The notes under the pieces: model-generated
The model's database searches: none
The model's input: the letters and a program-made list of their open reading frames with translations, nothing else
What the model was told of the DNA's origin: nothing
NCBI RefSeq assembly: GCF_009765215.1
Contig: NZ_VLNV01000007.1
Coordinates: forward strand, 124,001 to 188,000
Origin: Lysobacter prati
GTDB taxonomy: Bacteria > Pseudomonadota > Gammaproteobacteria > Xanthomonadales > Xanthomonadaceae
Length of the DNA stretch: 64,000 bases
Direction of reading: 5' to 3'
In this document: piece after piece, positions 1 to 9,413 of the stretch
How positions within the stretch are numbered: position 1 is the stretch's first letter
Layout of the letters: every line of letters starts with the position of its first letter
Position numbers and translations under genes: made by a program

Positions 1-358
1 GGACAATCTCTACTTCCCGGCCAAACCGGCCCTGCTTGGCGCAGTTGCGGGCTATCTGAGCCTGTGGACGGTCTGGTGGCTGTTCAAGCAGCTCACCGGC
101 AAGGAAGGCATGGGTCATGGCGACTTCAAGCTGCTTGCCGCCATTGGCGCCTGGACCGGCCTCAAGGGCATCCTGCCGACCATCCTGTTTTCTTCGCTCG
201 TCGGCGCGATCATCGGCTCGATCTGGTTGGCGATGAAGGGGCGCGATCGCGCCACGCCGATTCCGTTCGGACCCTACCTGGCCATTGCCGGCTGGATCGC
301 CTTCTTCTGGGGCGAGCAGATCGTCGGAACCTACATGCGCGTCTCCGGCCTGCGCTGA
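1..358 (+). CDS. pilD: Prepilin peptidase, C-terminal part (left window edge)
   Basis: Only the last ~118 codons are in the window; the reading frame is open from base 2 and stops at 356-358. The visible part has GKEGMGHGDFKL, the second catalytic-aspartate region of A24 prepilin peptidases (GxGD type), followed by hydrophobic membrane segments and the typical PFGPYLA stretch. The family cleaves and N-methylates type IV pilins and type II secretion pseudopilins at the inner membrane. coaE follows 55 bases downstream, the usual pilD-coaE order in gammaproteobacteria. It is the expected processing enzyme for the pseudopilins GspG-K at the right end of this window (inference). Confidence 0.9.
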   Translation, partial: DNLYFPAKPALLGAVAGYLSLWTVWWLFKQLTGKEGMGHGDFKLLAAIGAWTGLKGILPTILFSSLVGAIIGSIWLAMKGRDRATPIPFGPYLAIAGWIAFFWGEQIVGTYMRVSGLR

Positions 359-413
359 GGCGGCAACCCTGCCCCTCTCCCGCAAGCGGGACGGTGGCTT
401 ATATGATCCGCGC

Positions 414-1028
414 ATGAGCGATTTCATCATTGGCGTCACCGGCGGCGTCGCCTCCGGCAAGAGCGTCGTCACGCGCCGCTTCGAGGAACTCGGGGTTGTC
501 GTGGCCGACGCCGACGTCGCCGCTCGCGCCGCAGTGGCACCCGGGTCGGCGGGGCTGGCCGAGGTGGTCGCCGCGTTCGGGGATGAAGTCCTCGCGGCCG
601 ATGGCAGCCTCGACCGGGCGGCCATGCGAAAGCGCATCTTTGGCGATGATGCCGCGCGCCGACGCCTGGAAGCGATCATCCACCCACGCGTGCGCGTCGC
701 GCTCCATGAGGCCTGCCTGGCGGCCGCCGGGCCCTACGCAATCGCCGCCATCCCGTTGCTGACCGAAGGCGGTGGGCGCGAAGCCTATCCGTGGCTGGGG
801 CGGATCCTGGTGGTCGATGTGCCGGTCGCGGCGCAGCGCGCTCGGCTGATGGCGCGCGACGGTGTCGATGCCGGGCTGGCGGACAAGATGATCGCAGCGC
901 AGGCCACACGCTCGCAGCGCTTGGCCATTGCCGATGATGTACTGGTCAACGACGGATCGCTGGAAGCACTGGATGCGCCCATTGCCGCGCTGGATCGTAG
1001 ATACCGGGCGTTGGCTGCGGCGCCATGA
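414..1028 (+). CDS. coaE: Dephospho-CoA kinase
   Basis: This 204-residue protein catalyses the last step of coenzyme A synthesis, ATP-dependent phosphorylation of the 3'-hydroxyl of dephospho-CoA, in the cytoplasm. A P-loop (GGVASGKS, residues 10-17) is followed by the CoaE signatures ADADVAAR (31-38), IHPRVR (89-94), IPLLTEGG (113-120) and a C-terminal block with AQATRSQRLAIADD (162-175). I chose the ATG at 414 because it places the P-loop at the N-terminus as in the family; the frame is open further upstream but that part is not conserved-looking. It lies just downstream of pilD and converges on the Nudix-ThiE gene with a 10-base gap. Confidence 0.95.
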   Translation: MSDFIIGVTGGVASGKSVVTRRFEELGVVVADADVAARAAVAPGSAGLAEVVAAFGDEVLAADGSLDRAAMRKRIFGDDAARRRLEAIIHPRVRVALHEACLAAAGPYAIAAIPLLTEGGGREAYPWLGRILVVDVPVAAQRARLMARDGVDAGLADKMIAAQATRSQRLAIADDVLVNDGSLEALDAPIAALDRRYRALAAAP

Positions 1029-1038
1029 CACCGGGTGG

Positions 1039-2037
1039 TCAGTTCGGCCAGAGACTGCGGATGGCGGCCACGCCCTGGGCGCCATGCGCACGGGCTTCGT
1101 CCAGGTCGCCAGAATCGAGCCCGCCGATCGCGTAGATCGGCAAGGACACGTGCTCGCGCAAGGCAGCGAACGCATCCCAGCCGATGCCGGAAACCCCGGG
1201 GTGGCTCGGCGTTGCCTTGACGCTGCCGAGCACCACGAAGTCGCAGCCCAATGCCTCCGCGGCGATCAGATCCGCAAGCACATGACAGGAAGCCGCCAGG
1301 GGCAGCCCGGGCGGTAGCGGACGTTCGCGCTGCGCGTGCAGCATCGTGGATGGAAGGTGCAGACCGGCGCCCAGCTCCATGGCGAGGGCGGTATCGGCGT
1401 TGATCAATACTTCGGCACCAACGTGCCGGCAGCGCTGCACCGCCTGGGTCGCAAGGGATCGCCAGCGTGATGGATCGAGCCCGGGCGCACGCAGCTGGAC
1501 GCGGCGAACACCGGCGGCCAGCGCGGATTCCAGTTGCAGCAACCAGCGTGCATCGTCTTCAGGCGTCGGCGTCACCAGGTAGTGCGGTGGCTGCAACAGG
1601 GCGGCCACCACCGGCCGGTCCGCCGGCGGCATCGCATAACTGGCGAGCTTCTGCGGCGGCACCCATACCAGGGCCTGCCCCTCGCGTCCGCGCGCACTGC
1701 CACGCCACTGGGCGACGATGCGCACGTCCAGCCGCAGGCGCTTGTCCGGATAGATCTGCGGCACCGTTATCAGAGGCGCGCCCAGCTCGACGTCGATGCC
1801 GAGTTCTTCGTGGAGTTCGCGCGCGAGCGCGTCCTCGGCAGACTCGCCGGGCTCGTGCTTGCCGCCGGGGAATTCCCAAAGACCTGCCAGGTCGCGGCCT
1901 TCGGTACGTCGGGCCAGCAGGATGCGGCCGCGGGCGTCGCGGATGACGCCGGCCATGACTTCGACGATACGGGTCGGCGCCGACCGCTCGGGGTCAGGCG
2001 GATGGGTGGAAACGGCTGGAGGGGGGTGGCCGGTCAT
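1039..2037 (-). CDS. Nudix (MutT-like) hydrolase fused to a ThiE/TenI-like domain
   Basis: The protein has 332 residues in two domains. Residues ~24-155 are a Nudix hydrolase of 8-oxo-dGTP diphosphatase type, with a full Nudix box running from GGK (58-60) through ARELHEELG (72-80). Residues ~160-332 are a TIM-barrel thiamin phosphate synthase-like domain, recognisable by SCH, LGSVKATPSHPG and AIGGL. The fusion next to secA is known from Pseudomonas and Xanthomonas. The ThiE half departs from canonical enzymes: the QLREK-type diphosphate loop reads QLRAPG and the IND-type metal loop reads INADTA, so thiamin phosphate synthase activity is doubtful. The first ~23 residues are proline-rich and the start could be later. 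It is downstream of secA on the same strand. Confidence 0.85.
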   Translation of the reverse strand: MTGHPPPAVSTHPPDPERSAPTRIVEVMAGVIRDARGRILLARRTEGRDLAGLWEFPGGKHEPGESAEDALARELHEELGIDVELGAPLITVPQIYPDKRLRLDVRIVAQWRGSARGREGQALVWVPPQKLASYAMPPADRPVVAALLQPPHYLVTPTPEDDARWLLQLESALAAGVRRVQLRAPGLDPSRWRSLATQAVQRCRHVGAEVLINADTALAMELGAGLHLPSTMLHAQRERPLPPGLPLAASCHVLADLIAAEALGCDFVVLGSVKATPSHPGVSGIGWDAFAALREHVSLPIYAIGGLDSGDLDEARAHGAQGVAAIRSLWPN

Positions 2038-2061
2038 GGTGTCGGCGCCATGGGCGCCCTG

Positions 2062-2100
2062 CCCTCACCCCAACCCCTCTCGCGCACGCGGGAGAGGGGC
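2062..2100. repeat. GC-rich intergenic palindrome, family A
   Basis: A CCCTCACCCCAAC lead-in is followed by a hairpin with CCCCTCTC and GAGAGGGG arms. The same design recurs at about 5054-5088, 39351-39388, 40398-40420 and 47408-47527 in this window. It lies between secA and the Nudix-ThiE gene. On the + strand it is followed by CTTTTG, but no + strand gene reads into it, so I treat it as a dispersed repeat rather than a dedicated terminator. Confidence 0.7.
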
Positions 2101-2122
2101 TTTTGAGCAATGCAATCGACGG

Positions 2123-4855
<2,733 letters not shown>

Positions 4856-4943
4856 GTACGGGTCCGGAAAGCGATACAGGGGAACCAGCAGGCAGGACGC
4901 ACTCAGAGTGCGCGTCCGCCGGCAAGTTCCCCGGAAGGAGGTC

Positions 4944-4990
4944 GGCTCGAAATGGAATCGGGGCGCCGTGCGCCCCGATTGCATCGAGCC
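4944..4990 (-). promoter_or_regulatory. Long imperfect hairpin in the secA leader
   Basis: An 11-bp perfect stem (4956-4966 with 4970-4980, three-base loop) is extended by a 7-bp outer stem GGCTCGA/TCGAGCC (4944-4950 with 4984-4990) across a 5/3 internal loop. It is ~90 bases upstream of the secA start and ~110 bases past the M23 stop. There is no U-run after it in the minus direction, only CCATTTCG-like sequence, so it may be a weak terminator for the M23 gene, an mRNA-stability element, or a leader control element. Function is unknown. Confidence 0.55.
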
Positions 4991-5053
4991 TGAACTGTGG
5001 CCAGTCCGATTGTACCGTGGGGGCGAGGGTCGGTGCTTGCAAGGCGCCGGCTG

Positions 5054-5088
5054 CTCTCACCCCAACCCTCTCCCGCAGGGGGAGAGGA
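5054..5088. repeat. GC-rich intergenic palindrome, family A
   Basis: CTCTCACCCCAACC followed by CTCTCCCGC and GGGGGAGAG-type arms. It sits 11 bases downstream of the M23 peptidase stop, in the M23-secA gap. It is the same family as 2062-2100 and 39351-39388. Confidence 0.65.
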
Positions 5089-5099
5089 TGCAGGAGGCA

Positions 5100-6023
5100 T
5101 CAACCCTTGATCTGGACCTTCAGCGGCGACTGCTGGCTGAGGAAGTTGCGCGGATTGACCACGCGGCCGTTCTCCCACACCTCGAAGTGCACATGGGCAC
5201 CGGTGGAGCGGCCCGTCGAACCGGCCTTGGCGATTTCCTGGCCGGCACGGACCAGCTCGCCGACCCGGTGGGTCAGGCGCGAATTGTGGGCGTAACGGGT
5301 GACGTAGCCGTTGCCGTGGTCGACCTCGATCACGTTGCCGTAGCCCGAGCGCACGCCCGAGTAGCTCACGACGCCATCGGCCACGGCCAGGACCGGGTCG
5401 CCGACGTTGGCCTTGAAGTCCAGGCCCTTGTGGTTGGCGTGACCGCCGTTGAACGGATCGGCGCGACCGCCGAAGCCGGAGGTGATGTAGCTGCCGGCAA
5501 TCGGCTCGCGGCCCGGGACGGCGTTCATGTCGAGCTGGCGGTTGAACAGCAGCGACTCCAGCACCGAGAGCTGCTCGCCCGAGGCCTTGAACTGCTGGCC
5601 CAGGGTGGCCATGCCGTCGTCGAGCTCGGCCTTGGTCATATCGCGGACCGGACCGACACCACCGACGCCGACCGGCTTGTCGAAATCGAACTCGCCGTCC
5701 TGGAGCTGGCCGATGCGGGTCAGGCGCTCACCGAGGGCGTTGAGGCGGTTGGCCTCGGCCTGCAGCTCGCCCATGCGGGCGGCCAGGGCATTGATCTCGC
5801 GCTGGGCATCACGGCGGGTGGCCGCGATCAGCGCTTGCTGGTTGTCAGCCTTGCTGCGCAGCAGGGCGTTGTCGGCAATGCCGGCGCCTGCACCGATCGC
5901 CGCGCCGCCGCCGAGAAGAAGGGCGATGGCCAGGGCGGGACGCTGCGCTCCCCAATATCCGGCCTGCTGCAACCAATGCGACAGCTGGGCGCGGGTTTTG
6001 TTTACGATGGATGGATAGGTCAT
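5100..6023 (-). CDS. M23 family metallopeptidase, membrane anchored
   Basis: This 307-residue envelope protein has a short cytoplasmic N-terminus, one transmembrane segment (~28-50), a helical coiled-coil-like stretch (~53-110), and a C-terminal LytM/peptidase M23 domain (~175-300). The zinc ligands are intact: HKGLDF gives H198 and D202, and GAHVHFEV gives the HxH pair H277/H279, so it is predicted to be an active peptidoglycan endopeptidase rather than an EnvC/NlpD-type activator. The start at 6023 is the only early ATG before the membrane segment. It is divergent from dciA with start codons 5 bases apart. Orthologues sit upstream of secA in Xanthomonas and Pseudomonas. Confidence 0.9.
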   Translation of the reverse strand: MTYPSIVNKTRAQLSHWLQQAGYWGAQRPALAIALLLGGGAAIGAGAGIADNALLRSKADNQQALIAATRRDAQREINALAARMGELQAEANRLNALGERLTRIGQLQDGEFDFDKPVGVGGVGPVRDMTKAELDDGMATLGQQFKASGEQLSVLESLLFNRQLDMNAVPGREPIAGSYITSGFGGRADPFNGGHANHKGLDFKANVGDPVLAVADGVVSYSGVRSGYGNVIEVDHGNGYVTRYAHNSRLTHRVGELVRAGQEIAKAGSTGRSTGAHVHFEVWENGRVVNPRNFLSQQSPLKVQIKG

Positions 6024-6028
6024 GTCTT

Positions 6029-6466
6029 ATGTCTGATTCCAAGCCCAGGAACCCCAAGAGAGGTCCTTCGACTCCGCAAGCCGCGCTTGATGCGCTGCTG
6101 GCCGAGCCCGCTGGTGGCCCAATTCGTCGTGCCTTGTGGCTCGAACAACTGGACCTACGGTTACGCCCACACCTGCCGCCGTCACTGGCCGCGCATGCGC
6201 GGCTGGCCAATTACGAACGAGGCAGGCTCGTGTTTGTCGTCGACGCCCCGGTGTGGCGTGCCAAGTTGCGACTCGCTGCCCCGGAACTGCTCGACGCGGC
6301 CCGTTCCGTCGGGCTGGATGCGGCTGAACTGATCGTCAAAACGACAACTCCGACGACTGCCTCCCCACAATCGGATCGGAAAGCCAAACCCATCTCAGCG
6401 ACTGCACTGCTAGCACTGCAGGCCGCTCTGGCATCCCTGAAAGATCCGGACTCTGCCGATTCCTGA
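6029..6466 (+). CDS. dciA: DUF721/DciA-like protein, probable replicative helicase loader
   Basis: This 145-residue protein has an N-terminal DUF721 region; the block around VWRAKLRLAAPELLDAAR (~residues 77-94) is typical. The C-terminus (~100-145) looks disordered, then helical. DciA proteins load or control DnaB in bacteria lacking DnaC, and the gene usually lies between lpxC and secA in Pseudomonas/Xanthomonas relatives, as here. I chose the ATG at 6029 (MSDSKPRNPK), with GGATAGG at about 9-15 bases upstream; an ATG at 6011 would overlap the divergent M23 gene. Family assignment is by pattern and synteny; loader function is inferred. Confidence 0.75.
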   Translation: MSDSKPRNPKRGPSTPQAALDALLAEPAGGPIRRALWLEQLDLRLRPHLPPSLAAHARLANYERGRLVFVVDAPVWRAKLRLAAPELLDAARSVGLDAAELIVKTTTPTTASPQSDRKAKPISATALLALQAALASLKDPDSADS

Positions 6467-6550
6467 GGGCTGCCGCCGAACCCGATCGACCTTGGCAAAC
6501 TTGTTGCCGGGGTCCACCGATTGGCTGCGGTCGGGGCATGCTAAAGGCCC

Positions 6551-6643
6551 AACCCTTTGAAATTGTTAAAGGGTTAGAAACAATTTGCTAGGATATCGTT
6601 AAAGAATCGTTAAAGCGTCACGTGATGTTCACGTCTGTGACGC
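6551..6643. promoter_or_regulatory. AT-rich structured intergenic island with alternative hairpins
   Basis: The 247-base gap between the convergent genes dciA and lpxC holds a conspicuously AT-rich stretch. AACCCTTT (6551-6558) can pair with AAAGGGTT (6568-6575), or AAATTGTT (6560-6567) can pair with AACAATTT (6579-6586); the two pairings exclude each other. An 11-base tandem repeat ATCGTTAAAGA/ATCGTTAAAGC follows (6595-6616), then a hairpin GCGTCAC/GTGACGC (6615-6643) with inner CGTGA/TCACG. A TAGGAT box at 6589-6594 could be a -10 element. It may be a small RNA locus or a bidirectional 3' structure; no reading frame is credible. Confidence 0.45.
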
Positions 6644-6713
6644 CTACCCAATTCATGTAACCGTTTGCCGGATCTGGCAATTCGGGCGGCCCGAAAACGG
6701 TACGGAAGATGCT

Positions 6714-7628
6714 TCAGGCGGTGGCGGGCACGCCGTAGGCGACCGGTGCCGGCGTGGCATCGGTTTGACTGAACGTAACCTCATCCCAGGCTGAACGCTC
6801 GGCGAGCAGCGCGCGGACCAGCTTGTTGTTGAGCGCATGGCCCGACTTGAAGCCGACGTAGGTGCCAATGACCGGGTGGCCGGCCAGGTACAGGTCACCG
6901 ACCGCATCAAGGATCTTGTGGCGGACGAACTCGTCCGCGTAGCGCAGGCCGTCGTCGTTGAGGACGCGGAATTCGTCGAGGACGATCGCGTTGTCCATCG
7001 AGCCGCCCAAGCCGAGGTTGCGCTCGCGCATGTACTCCAGGTCGCGCATGAAGCCAAAGGTGCGGGCGCGGCTGACTTCCTGGATGTAGTTGGCGGTGGA
7101 GAACTCCACCACCGCGCGCGACTGCGAGGCCGGAATCGCCGGGTGGTCGAACTGCACGGTGAAGTCCAGGCGGAAGCCGTCGTAGGGCTCGAACCGCGCG
7201 ACCTTGTCACCGTCGCGCACTTCCACCGCGCGCTTGATGCGGATGAAACGCTTGGGCGCTTCCTGCTCGGCGATGCCGGCCGACTGCAGCAGGAACACGA
7301 ACGGGCCCGAGGAACCGTCCATGATCGGCACTTCGGCCGCAGACAGCTCCACATAGATATTGTCGATGCCCAGCCCGGCCAGTGCCGACAGCAGGTGCTC
7401 GACGGTCTGGATCTTGGCCGGTCCGCAGCTCAGGCCCGTGCACAGCGTGGTCTCGGTGACCAGTTCCGCGCTGGCAGGCACTTCCACCACCGGGTCGAGA
7501 TCGACACGGCGGAACACGATGCCGGTATCGACCGGGGCCGGACGCAGGGTAAGAAAGACCTTCTCACCGCTGTGCAGGCCCACGCCGGTGGCGCGGATCA
7601 CGTTCTTGAGGGTGCGCTGGCGCAGCAT
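6714..7628 (-). CDS. lpxC: UDP-3-O-acyl-N-acetylglucosamine deacetylase
   Basis: LpxC performs the committed, zinc-dependent deacetylation of lipid A synthesis in the cytoplasm. Length 304 matches the family (E. coli 305). The zinc ligands are in place: VEHLLSAL (H78), [10 protein letters not shown] (H237, D241); KSGHALNN gives the catalytic H264. The start at 7628 (MLRQRTLKN) matches the conserved N-terminus; the frame is open for 58 codons upstream but these do not look coding. It has its own candidate promoter (7747-7775) after the hairpin that follows ftsZ, so it is probably transcribed both independently and by any read-through from the dcw cluster. Confidence 0.97.
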   Translation of the reverse strand: MLRQRTLKNVIRATGVGLHSGEKVFLTLRPAPVDTGIVFRRVDLDPVVEVPASAELVTETTLCTGLSCGPAKIQTVEHLLSALAGLGIDNIYVELSAAEVPIMDGSSGPFVFLLQSAGIAEQEAPKRFIRIKRAVEVRDGDKVARFEPYDGFRLDFTVQFDHPAIPASQSRAVVEFSTANYIQEVSRARTFGFMRDLEYMRERNLGLGGSMDNAIVLDEFRVLNDDGLRYADEFVRHKILDAVGDLYLAGHPVIGTYVGFKSGHALNNKLVRALLAERSAWDEVTFSQTDATPAPVAYGVPATA

Positions 7629-7746
7629 CTGGGCAAACCTGTCGGGGGCAGACCTGTTACGTGGACTGGAGCGCATCCATGTGCGTCCGGAATATGTAGG
7701 GCCGCGAGCAGGCAGATGCAAATCGTTCTCGCCTGAACGGCGCGAA

Positions 7747-7775
7747 AGAATACCACCGGGCCGCCTGAACCTTAA
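7747..7775 (-). promoter_or_regulatory. Candidate lpxC promoter
   Basis: On the minus strand TTAAGG (7775-7770) and TATTCT (7752-7747) are separated by exactly 17 bases. It lies between the ftsZ hairpin and lpxC, about 120 bases before the lpxC ATG. The -35 match is poor, so this is a weak call. Confidence 0.35.
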
Positions 7776-7811
7776 TGGAAATCTGTCACTGTCCGGCCTC
7801 ATGGGCCGGGC

Positions 7812-7851
7812 AAAATGGCCGGTCGGCCCGCTTCTGCAGGGCCGACCGGCC
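7812..7851 (-). terminator. Strong hairpin after ftsZ, probable dcw terminator
   Basis: A perfect 13-bp stem, GGCCGGTCGGCCC (7817-7829) with its complement (7839-7851) and a 9-base loop, is followed on the minus strand by ATTTTG (7816-7811). It is ~140 bases past the ftsZ stop and just upstream of the candidate lpxC promoter, which fits an intrinsic terminator separating the dcw transcript from lpxC. Confidence 0.65.
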
Positions 7852-7915
7852 TAAAGCCCCGCCTGGGAGGCCCGAAGGACTGCCAGGGGACGACTTAGGG
7901 GACGACGACGGTTTT

Positions 7916-7982
7916 GCCCTCTCCCTGTCGCCAGGGGGAGGTCCTGCCTTTCCCCTCCCCTTCGCTGCGCGAAAGGGAGGGA
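7916..7982. repeat. Pair of GC-rich palindromes between ftsZ and its terminator
   Basis: Two adjacent imperfect palindromes, CCTCTCCCTG...CAGGGGGAGG and CCCTCCCCTTCGC...GCGAAAGGGAGGG, start ~10 bases after the ftsZ stop. They resemble the family A elements elsewhere in this window and probably form 3' mRNA hairpins. Confidence 0.5.
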
Positions 7983-7991
7983 GCTACACCA

Positions 7992-9218
7992 TCAGTCCGC
8001 CTGGCGGCGCAGGAACGCCGGGATGTCCAGGTAGCTGCTGTCGCTGCCGAAGTCGGCCACGGCCGGCGACGACGACGGTTCAACCGAGCGGCCACTGGTG
8101 CTGCCGCGCAGGCTGTTGCCGAAGCTCGGACGGACCGGGGCGGCCATGTCTTCCATCGCGCCGAACTCCGGCTGGCCGGTGGTGGCATTGCGCACCAGGG
8201 TGATCGGGGCGCGCAGTGCCTCCTTCTCGCTGCCGCGGACGGACTGGCGGGACACGGCACGGTTGAGGCCGGTGGCCACCACGGTGACCTTGACCTCGTC
8301 CTGCATGTCCGGGTCGAGCACGGTGCCGATGACGACGGTCGCGTCTTCGGAGGCGAAGTTCTCGATGGTGCGACCGACTTCGTCGAACTCGGCCATCGTG
8401 AAGTCCGGACCGGCGGTGATGTTGACCAGGATGCCGTTGGCGCCGGACAGGTTGACGTCGTCCAGCAGCGGGTTCTGGATCGCCGACTCGGCGGCGGCCT
8501 GCGCGCGGTCGTCGCCGCGTGCCGAGCCGGTGCCCATCATCGCCAGGCCCATTTCGCTCATCACGGTGCGCACGTCGGCGAAGTCGACGTTGATCAGGCC
8601 CGGGCGGACGATCAGGTCGGCGATGCCCTGCACGGCACCGAGCAGCACGTCATTGGCGGCGCGGAAGGCCTGGATCATCGTGGCGTTGCGGCCGAGGACG
8701 GTGATCAGCTTCTCGTTGGGGATGGTGATCAGCGAGTCGCAGTGGTGGCTCAGTTCCTCGATGCCCTTGAGCGCGACCTGCATGCGGCGGCGACCCTCGA
8801 ACGGGAACGGCTTGGTGACCACGGCGACGGTCAGGATGCCCATCTCCTTGGCCAGCTGCGCCACGACGGGTGCGGCGCCGGTACCGGTGCCACCGCCCAT
8901 GCCGGCGGTGATGAACACCATGTCGGCACCGGTCAGTGCATCCATGATGCGCTCGCGGTCTTCCAGCGCAGCCTGGCGGCCGACCTCCGGGTTGGCGCCG
9001 GCACCGAGACCCTTGGTCACGTTGCTGCCGAGCTGCAGCTGCAGCTTGGCGCCACAGTTCTTGATCGCCTGCGCGTCGGTGTTGGCGGTGATGAACTCCA
9101 CGCCATCGACATTGCCGCTGACCATGTGCGCAACAGCGTTGCCGCCGCCACCGCCCACGCCAACGACCTTGATCACCGCGTTCGGGGCCATTTTTTCAAC
9201 CAGTTCGAAATGTGCCAT
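7992..9218 (-). CDS. ftsZ: Cell division GTPase FtsZ
   Basis: FtsZ polymerises into the Z-ring at mid-cell. The 408 residues show the tubulin signature GMGGGTGTG (106-114), the T7 synergy loop NVDFADVR (210-217) with its catalytic aspartates, a variable linker (~318-390) and the C-terminal peptide YLDIPAFLRRQAD that binds FtsA/ZipA. The ATG at 9218 is preceded by GAGGA. It is the last gene of the dcw cluster, separated from ftsA by 195 bases, the largest gap in the cluster. That gap contains a short tandem repeat just before the ribosome-binding site. Confidence 0.98.
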   Translation of the reverse strand: MAHFELVEKMAPNAVIKVVGVGGGGGNAVAHMVSGNVDGVEFITANTDAQAIKNCGAKLQLQLGSNVTKGLGAGANPEVGRQAALEDRERIMDALTGADMVFITAGMGGGTGTGAAPVVAQLAKEMGILTVAVVTKPFPFEGRRRMQVALKGIEELSHHCDSLITIPNEKLITVLGRNATMIQAFRAANDVLLGAVQGIADLIVRPGLINVDFADVRTVMSEMGLAMMGTGSARGDDRAQAAAESAIQNPLLDDVNLSGANGILVNITAGPDFTMAEFDEVGRTIENFASEDATVVIGTVLDPDMQDEVKVTVVATGLNRAVSRQSVRGSEKEALRAPITLVRNATTGQPEFGAMEDMAAPVRPSFGNSLRGSTSGRSVEPSSSPAVADFGSDSSYLDIPAFLRRQAD

Positions 9219-9230
9219 GTCGTCGTCCTC

Positions 9231-9258
9231 GTTATGTGTTGCTAGTTATGTGTCGTGT
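9231..9258. repeat. 14-base tandem repeat in the ftsZ leader
   Basis: GTTATGTGT occurs at 9231-9239 and 9245-9253 (period 14). On the coding strand this reads as two ACACATAAC copies directly upstream of the ftsZ ribosome-binding site. It could be a translational or protein-binding element, or chance. Confidence 0.4.
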
Positions 9259-9413
9259 TGCTTTCGAAGTACTGGTGCTGCCTGCCGCTCTTCGCCGTCG
9301 CCTCGCCTGCCCTCTTGGCCCGGGCTCCCTGCCCGGACCGGGAACCGGCGCCGGCATCCGCCGCGTCGATTCCTTATTTGTCGAATACATCCGTGCAGCG
9401 GTCCTGACCATCG

